Origin: Gordionus sp. m RMFG-2023
Lineage: Eukaryota; Nematomorpha; Gordioida; Chordodea; Parachordodidae
Direction: 5' to 3'
Length of the DNA stretch: 64,000 bases
NCBI RefSeq assembly: GCF_954871325.1
Contig: NC_088777.1
Location: 19,631,366-19,695,365, forward strand
Shown in pieces: positions 58,394 through 64,000 of the stretch. Made by a program: the position numbers and the translations under genes. The notes beneath the pieces were generated by a model, which was not told where the DNA came from, did no database searches, and saw nothing but the letters and a program-made list of their open reading frames with translations. The first letter of the stretch is position 1; the number at the start of each line of letters is the position of its first letter.

Positions 58394-59265
58394 ATGGACA
58401 TGGACACGACCTGCCCAGTTGTATTTGGGATTCATATGTCTAAGGAAAGGGTCCCTGGAACGCGATTTAGTTATAGTCTTTGGGACGCATCCCCTAAAAA
58501 CTTTCTAATTAACAATCGTTATAAATTCTTTTATTTTTTCTTAAATTTTCTTAAATCAAATAATATTATATTATAATAGATTGCTAAATTATGTTACCAA
58601 ACTGAAATGATCGATAATGTATCAATTCATGAAAACTCATCTATATCGGATAGTATATCAAATATCGAAGGAAATGGTGAAAATGATGCCTTGGTGATTA
58701 ATCCTGCACATTCTTCCTCAAATCTCGATTCACTTCTATATAAAATGAGGTCAAGTTCAAAGTTTACGCTACATTTTGTCGATTGTGAATTATGGTTTAT
58801 ATTAAGTATAGGATATTTAACCCTTAAAAAACTATTCATTTTTAATTTATTTATATAATAGAGCATTTTTTAAAATATTATTAACTAGATGGCACCTTTT
58901 TTAAAAATCGCTATTCTGCAAAATTGAAATTACGGATTATAATTCTCAGAAAATTTTTTCTAATGGTTTCTTTAAAGAAATTATCAAAAATAAAAAAAAT
59001 GAAGGGGTTTTTCTAGAAAATTATTTTCCTTTTGCCAAAATTGATTCAAGTAGAGAGCGGTCATATTTTATTTTAAATTAAATTTGTATATAGTATATTT
59101 TATTTAAACTTGAATAATATATTTATAGCATGATTATATTTTTAAATAATTAGTTTATTTTGAAAATAGAAAATGTGCATTGGTTGATAATATCCTCCCA
59201 ACCAAATCGAACAGCTATATAGATGAAGGCTTGGTGAAAGGTTATTTTTAGCAATTTGAATTTTA
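58394..59265 (+). other. Cluster of coding-like stretches, possible exons, unknown product
   Basis: Several short stretches have better codon use than the background: MDMDTTCPVVFGIHMSKERV (58394), MIDNVSIHENSSISDSISNI to LDSLLYKMRSSSKFTLHFVD (58607-58780), KIEITDYNSQKIFSNGFFKE to FPFAKIDSSRERSYFILN (58922-59083), and KCALVDNILPTKSNSYIDEG (59169-59240). They are all plus strand and in plausible order, but I could not connect them with GT-AG introns in one frame. They may be exons of one host gene or a decayed one. Confidence 0.3.
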
Positions 59266-61160
59266 TTTGAAGGAAAAATAATTATTTTAATGAAAAGACC
59301 CATTATTTTAAAAATAACTTTCTCTTACCTATCAATGATCCTTCCATTATATTGAGGATTTATTTCTTCCTACTAGGCCTATTTAAAAAAATGCGAATTG
59401 AAAAGCGCATTATCCGTATTTTACTATATACACTCGTTAGAATTATCAAATTTACATTCATATTTGATTCGATCAATTTATTTTTTTAAATGTAAGAAAT
59501 TTTATTTCAATCTTATCAAAAGCAAAAATAATATTAAAAACACATACATAAGAATTTACAAAATAATATTAAAATTATAACATTCAATTTAAAAAAATGT
59601 GAACAATTGTAATGCACATGAATTTCAAACATCTATTCAAAATTCCTTCAATTGAATTTTTTATTTTAAAGTTATGGTTATTAGAATTTTTTTTAAAGTT
59701 TATGACCTCATTGGGACAAAATTATACAAATTAATTAAAAATAAGAAATATGAATATGGATTTGAATGAAAATTTGGAATATTTATTAAACTTGACTCGA
59801 TCGAATCTATAAATTCGGCGTTTAAGGTTGAAGAAAACCCGTTCCACTGAGGTATTGGCCGAATAATACATTGTACTCGATGAAGATAGCATCTTACTAG
59901 GACATTCATCATATTTTATATAATCCGAATTATCTTGGCATTTTACAATATTGCACTATTATATAGTTAAAATGTCTCATCATGAGCTATTTCTAAGCCT
60001 TAAAATGAGAATCTAGTTCCAAATATCAAATAAGTGTATTTGACTATTACTTTTAGATATTAATTTCTAACAACGGTTATTTTTCTACAAATGTTATGCA
60101 ACTTATGAGTGACATAGCCGGAGGAGTAAATATTATTTGAAGAGAATATAAATTATCCCTTTACAATCAACCCAATCCTTCTCTTATATAATTATAAACA
60201 TTAGGTTTTAATAAAGAGTTTATAAAGTTAAAAATAATTACTATAATTGAAATTTTTCAGAAAAAACATTTTAAAAAAAGTTTAAACTAAAATTACCGTA
60301 TAGTTCGGTCCGATTGTTGCAATAGGTTGACCTATAGCCCTCCAATAAAATATAAGAGTGTAAAATATACCCATAATTCTCCCTATTCAGAAAATCCTGT
60401 ATACGCTTATGAAGGAATCATTATAATGATAAGAGTATATAATGTTCTTTTTTTAAATATCATTTTAAACCAATAAATTATCCTCCTATCTTCCCCCAAC
60501 CTTCTTCTCAAAAAGTTACAATAAACACTAATTTAAAAGAAAAATTAGTATAAGATAATAATTTTTTAAAATAATGACTATAATTCAAAATTTTCAGAAA
60601 AAATATTTTTAAAAAAGGAAAATGAAAACCCGAAATTATTATTTAAATATAACTGCCCAAAGACCTGTAATAGGTAGACTTATAGTTATCCAATGGAAGT
60701 TATGGAGGGAGAATTTACCTAATGCCCCCCCCCTCACAAAACCCTGCCTATCCATGAGCTATCCTCTATTCATAATCATATTGTTCCCGAATCTTCATCT
60801 GGAGTGGGGTTAGGGGTTACTAGATAATCAAGGTTAACCCATCAGAGTGATTATCCATATTTATATTCGATTTTTAGGTAATAATTAATCACAAAATAAA
60901 TTTCTAAAAAAATGAATTATATTTATCAATTTAGGGTTTTAATTTTTAATTATTGCTTAAAATTTGTTCAAAATATGACAGTTAATATAAGAAGTTTTAA
61001 ATCAAAATGGAGTAAGATCTATATATATAATCACCGTAATCAAGAAATACTTTTCTATCATCTTAATGTTAATTTTTTCTATCAACTTTCCTATCTTAAT
61101 GTTAAATAAATCGATGGAGACTATATATCTTTAATGTTAAATTTTAAGAAAATTTTTTGT
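59266..61160. other. A+T-rich intergenic DNA with a dispersed repeat
   Basis: AATAGGTTGACCTATAG...CTCCC (60319) and AATAGGTAGACTTATAG...CCCCCCCC (60668) are two related pieces about 350 bases apart and related to 56777. No gene recognised; frames at 59398 and 60912 are A/T noise. Confidence 0.4.
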
Positions 61161-61230
61161 ATACCACTGGATTCGAACCCATGATTTACGTTTTAAAGGC
61201 AAACGTTCTTCCCACTCAGCCACCTTCTAT
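61161..61230 (-). tRNA. tRNA-like sequence, probable pseudogene or SINE head
   Basis: On the minus strand: GGTGGCTGAGTGGG gives a good A box, GGTTCGAATCC a perfect B box, and the arm between has a possible stem TTTGC/GTAAA with an over-long loop containing TTTAAA. The acceptor ends do not pair convincingly, and the T-stem has a mismatch. The anticodon cannot be fixed (UAA would mean Leu, but the long variable arm of Leu tRNAs is missing). A T-run suitable as a polymerase III stop follows. Confidence 0.4.
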
Positions 61231-61574
61231 ATTAAATTTTGTAATATAATCTTTCTTTATGTCGTATTGGGATATGGAATCATATGGGATTCGGAATCCC
61301 AACGTGGGGATTCAAGTTCGTGATCTTTTTTAAAAAAATTTTTAAAAAATATTCCGAATCCCCATGAAAAAAAAATAAAATAATTTAATTACCTTTTCTT
61401 GTCTTTTTTTGCGGCTGGCACCATATAATTAAAAGGCCAAAATAAGAGATTTTAAAAAAAGTAAATAGTATAAAATTAAGGCGTATAATGAATGAAAAGG
61501 AATGAGGTTAAGACTTTTTTGTTTTAAAAAATATTAATAAATATATTTATAAAAAATCCGAATTATTGCAACAA

Positions 61575-62582
61575 ATTTCGTTTATACCTACAAAAATACG
61601 AATCGAATCGAATAATTCCATTATTCGTATTCGTTTAAATCGAATAATTTATTATTCGTATTCGTATGAATAATAAAATGATTATTCGATTCGATTCGAA
61701 AATTTTATTCCATGAATTAAAAAAGATCTATTATAAAATTTATTTTGTAAAATTTAACTAAGGATAAAGACAAACAAATTTTATTAGTGAGACAAAATAG
61801 AAGCATTTATATACAATGTGGAAAAATCAATATAATATTCATATCTATAATGAAGATAAATCTGACAACAGCCAATTTTTCAAACATAAAGTTTTTCGGA
61901 TTGTTTCCTCCTTTAACGACATTCTGTATTTTGTAACCATATGAGCTCCAACAGAAAAGAGTCGCTTACATGGGGTTGAAGATCCCTGTATCGACAATAT
62001 GTCCCTCGCCATTTTAGATAACACGGCATTAGCAATATTTTACAAATAAAGTGGTAAAAACTTTAGGCAAAAAGTCAAATTTATGATTTCTCCATCATCA
62101 AATGAAAGAGAAATATCAGGTTTGCCCGTCATTCTTGATGTGATGGGATTAACAGTTTATTATAATTGTATATGTTATGTGTTATATAAATTACCTTCTT
62201 CGTCCTTCTCTATCATAAAAGAAATTTCTAAAGTAATGGTCTATTATGAGATAAATTAAAATGGAGTTTCAAAATTTGGCGCAATTTTCATTATTCCACT
62301 AGGAGATTTTATTAAATTGAAATAATTTCAAATAATTCCTAATAATAATATATGATTTATATGTGATTATTTTCCAATATATATTAATACTATAAATTAT
62401 TTTAGTCGAATAATCTCGAATAATTCGATCGAATAATAGATAAAAAATTATTCGACGAATAATATATTTTCCTTATTCGAATTCGATTCGAATTTTCGAA
62501 TCGAATAATTGTGTTATTCGTATTCGTAAAATACGAATCGAATATCGAATAACAAATAATTCGTTTTAGGTATAATTTTGTT
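61575..62582 (-). mobile_element. hAT element with ATTCG-rich inverted ends
   Basis: The element proper is 61583-62574 (992 bases), with inverted ends TATACCTA and TAGGTATA. They are followed on both sides by 100-150 bases packed with AATTCGATTCG / ATTCGTATTCG motifs. The flanks are ATTTCGTT (61575-61582) and ATTTTGTT (62575-62582), an 8-base duplication with one mismatch. The uninterrupted sister segment at 63340-63365 reads straight through this point. It holds a minus-strand transposase end, so it is a deletion derivative. Confidence 0.85.
61870..62030 (-). pseudogene. hAT transposase C-terminal fragment
   Basis: The minus strand gives SKMARDILSIQGSSTPCKRL, then FSVGAHMVTKYRMSL and EETIRKTLCLKNWL. 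The pattern MARDILSIP.(T/S)S.P.ERLFS.AG......R.SL..ETV...(M/L)CLK.WL is the dimerisation domain of BED-type hAT transposases. The usual Glu of the ERLFS block is replaced by Lys. Only this domain remains. Confidence 0.75.
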
Positions 62583-62720
62583 GAACATTTAAGCAGGGAC
62601 GGTTACGGTTCAGTATGTAAAAAATTATAATGGTTGCGTTTTGGTTATGGTTCTTGAGAAGAAATTTATAAAGGTTCGGTTCTGTTCAACTAATTATAAA
62701 GGTTTAGTTCATAATTTATT

Positions 62721-63059
62721 TTTAATTGAAACCATCTTCTAATATATTTATATTATAAGCATCTATGAATTATATATAAAAAAAATATATAAGATTCAAA
62801 ATAATTTTTAAATATATTATTTGAACTTAGCTTTTTCTACAGAAACTTGTGTTGCGGGACCGCCAGTACTATAAGAGAACGTTTATATAATTCTGGATAT
62901 TAAAATTATTTCTTTAAAATATAAAAACTGAACCGGTTTAACCGTTTTTTCTAAATGTTCTTTTTACTCCTTCAAAAAATAATTATATTCGGTTACGGAA
63001 AAATAAATTTTTTAAAAAAAAATATTTAAGGGGATTCGGAATCTTTTTTTAAAAAAACA
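62721..63059. other. A+T-rich DNA with GGTTCGG-type motifs
   Basis: GGTTCGGTTC, CTGAACCGG and TTCGGTTACGG recur in both orientations at 62660-63000, probably part of the repeated segment's own subterminal region. No gene. Confidence 0.4.
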
Positions 63060-63533
63060 ATTAAATTATATTTTATGCCGCCTGGCTGGCACCATAAAAT
63101 TTTATTTTTTAGAGATATTTAATATGTATTTTTTTTCCGCGTCATGGGTTACTTTATTTGAATATTTACTGATAGTATTACTTTTACGCTTTAAAAATAT
63201 TTTTTGGTTATAAAAATTTCAAAATAAGGGATTTAAAAAAAGTAATAGTATAAAATTAAGGCATATAATGAATGAAAGGGATGAGGTTAAGACTTTTTTG
63301 TTTAAAAAAATATTAATAAATATATTTATAAAAAATCCGAATTGCAACAATTTTCGTTAAACATTTAAGCAGGGACGGTTACGGTTCAGTATGTAAAAAT
63401 TATAAGGGTTACGTTTTGGTTACAATTCTTTTATAAAATTGCAAATTTAATTTAAAATTTATTCACACTCACGCCGTAACCCACCGTTAACACGATAGGT
63501 CAAGTGTAATTTTACGGCCTGCGCCCACCTCTA
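63060..63533. repeat. Repeated segment, copy 2 (uninterrupted)
   Basis: Sister of 61400-62640 without the 1 kb hAT. Its right end, GGCCTGCGCCCACCTCTA, looks like a hAT terminus (TAGAGGTGGGCG read inward). It gives the empty target site for the insertion in copy 1. Confidence 0.7.
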
Positions 63534-63782
63534 ATCATACTTATTTAATTTTTTAGATAAATTTTTTTTTCATTGATAAAATGGTTAAATTATTAAGAAA
63601 TGGATCTTTCATGGTATTAAGAAGTCTTGGCAGTATATGAGGTAGTAAGAATTTATCACCTCTTATATTATGCCATGTGCAATTATTAAATAAGCATTTG
63701 TATTATTTTGGTAAATATTTTTAGGCATATTTTGAAATTGGTAAAATAATTTTATGACAAGAAATCAACCTAATTTGTAAAC
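63534..63782. other. A+T-rich spacer
   Basis: Nothing recognised. Confidence 0.3.
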
Positions 63783-63865
63783 ATCGACCAAAATTTATTA
63801 AAATGTAATAAGACCCCCATTTATAATTAAATTTAATATACGGAATCACGAGGTCGAGTCCTATA
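63783..63865. repeat. SINE tail and B-box-like remnant
   Basis: GACCAAAATTTATTAAAATG followed by TAATAAGA is shared with 34662-34690. AGGTCGAGTCC at 63851-63861 resembles a polymerase III B box. Confidence 0.4.
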
Positions 63866-64000
63866 CAGGGTTGCCAGGTCAAAATTTTCAAATTGTGGGA
63901 GAAATTACGTATTTTGTGGGAGAAATATATAAATTGTGGGAGAAATTGCTAAAAAAAAATTTTTTTGCGGGCCGAAGCTCCGCAAAGGCCCGGCCTGCAG
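63866..64000 (+). repeat. CAGGGTTGCCAGGTC-ended repeat, copy 3, cut by window end
   Basis: CAGGGTTGCCAGGTCAAAAT, then three TTGTGGGAGAAAT-type units, then GCGGGCCGAAGCTCCGCAAA and GGCCCGGCCTGCAG. The last part is a GC-rich foldback. Same family as 3000-3267 in opposite orientation. Confidence 0.6.

Larger units (their letters stand above)
61260..62720. repeat. Repeated segment, copy 1, with a hAT inserted
   Basis: The text GCTGGCACCATA, AGTATAAAATTAAGGCGTAT, AATGAATGAAAAGGAATGAG, AAAAAATCCGAATT, AAGCAGGGACGGTTACGG and TTCAGTATGTAAAA recurs at 63070-63410. In this copy the run is interrupted by the element 61583-62574. The segment is probably itself a transposon; copy 2 ends in CGCCCACCTCTA, a hAT-like terminus. 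Confidence 0.7.

Noticed and set aside
61161-61230. Functional tRNA-Leu(UAA)
   Set aside because: The acceptor stem does not pair, the anticodon loop is too long and the variable arm expected for Leu is missing.

Overview
The window is eukaryotic and very A+T-rich (about three quarters A+T by eye), from what looks like an invertebrate animal. The evidence is spliced genes with very short GT-AG introns (38 to 80 bases), a canonical polyadenylation signal, and a transposon fauna typical of invertebrates: ZMYM1-like, BED-type and other hAT families, many hAT-type miniature elements, a Mag-like Ty3/Gypsy element and an RTE-like LINE. The species cannot be named from sequence alone.

Host genes are few. 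The clear one is the proteasome subunit beta type-4 gene (PSMB4), plus strand, 33026-34084, with eight exons that rebuild a complete 239-residue protein. A second, unrecognised spliced gene lies on the minus strand at 42173-42796: three exons, 177 residues, apparent signal peptide. A possible 83-residue gene (39600-39851, minus) and candidate exons near 54.2-54.5 kb and 58.6-59.3 kb are weaker. ORF calling alone misses or fragments these genes because the exons are short.

Layout: 0-3.3 kb holds hAT relics, a satellite-like array and a CAGGGTTGCC-type repeat; 3.67-5.86 kb a DNA transposon with about 565-base terminal inverted repeats; 6.78-7.86 kb a hAT deletion derivative with an exact 8-base target duplication; 8.1-9.3 kb a GC-motif repeat enclosing an odd GC-rich island; 10.6-12.6 kb three miniature elements; 13.3-13.6 kb a reverse-transcriptase relic; 15.4-16.0 kb and 20.7-29.3 kb two copies of one host segment, the second split by an LTR element and by a hAT that itself holds a Gypsy element and a miniature element; 17.0-20.5 kb a degraded ZMYM1-like hAT; 33.0-34.1 kb PSMB4; 34.5-39.1 kb a SINE, a miniature element and a BED hAT containing another miniature element; 39.6-43 kb possible genes and a degenerate coding island; 43.4-47.6 kb a LINE with a duplication-rich upstream region; 47.6-52.7 kb mostly featureless; 52.7-64 kb hAT pieces, repeats, a tRNA-like sequence and a twice-present segment with a hAT inserted in one copy.

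No operon-like cooperation is visible. The main story is layered insertion: several elements can be dated relative to one another because target-site duplications and uninterrupted sister copies survive in the same window. No CRISPR array or clearly new multi-gene system was found. The most novel items are the orphan secreted-type gene, the GC/AT modular repeat family and the stacked nested insertions.
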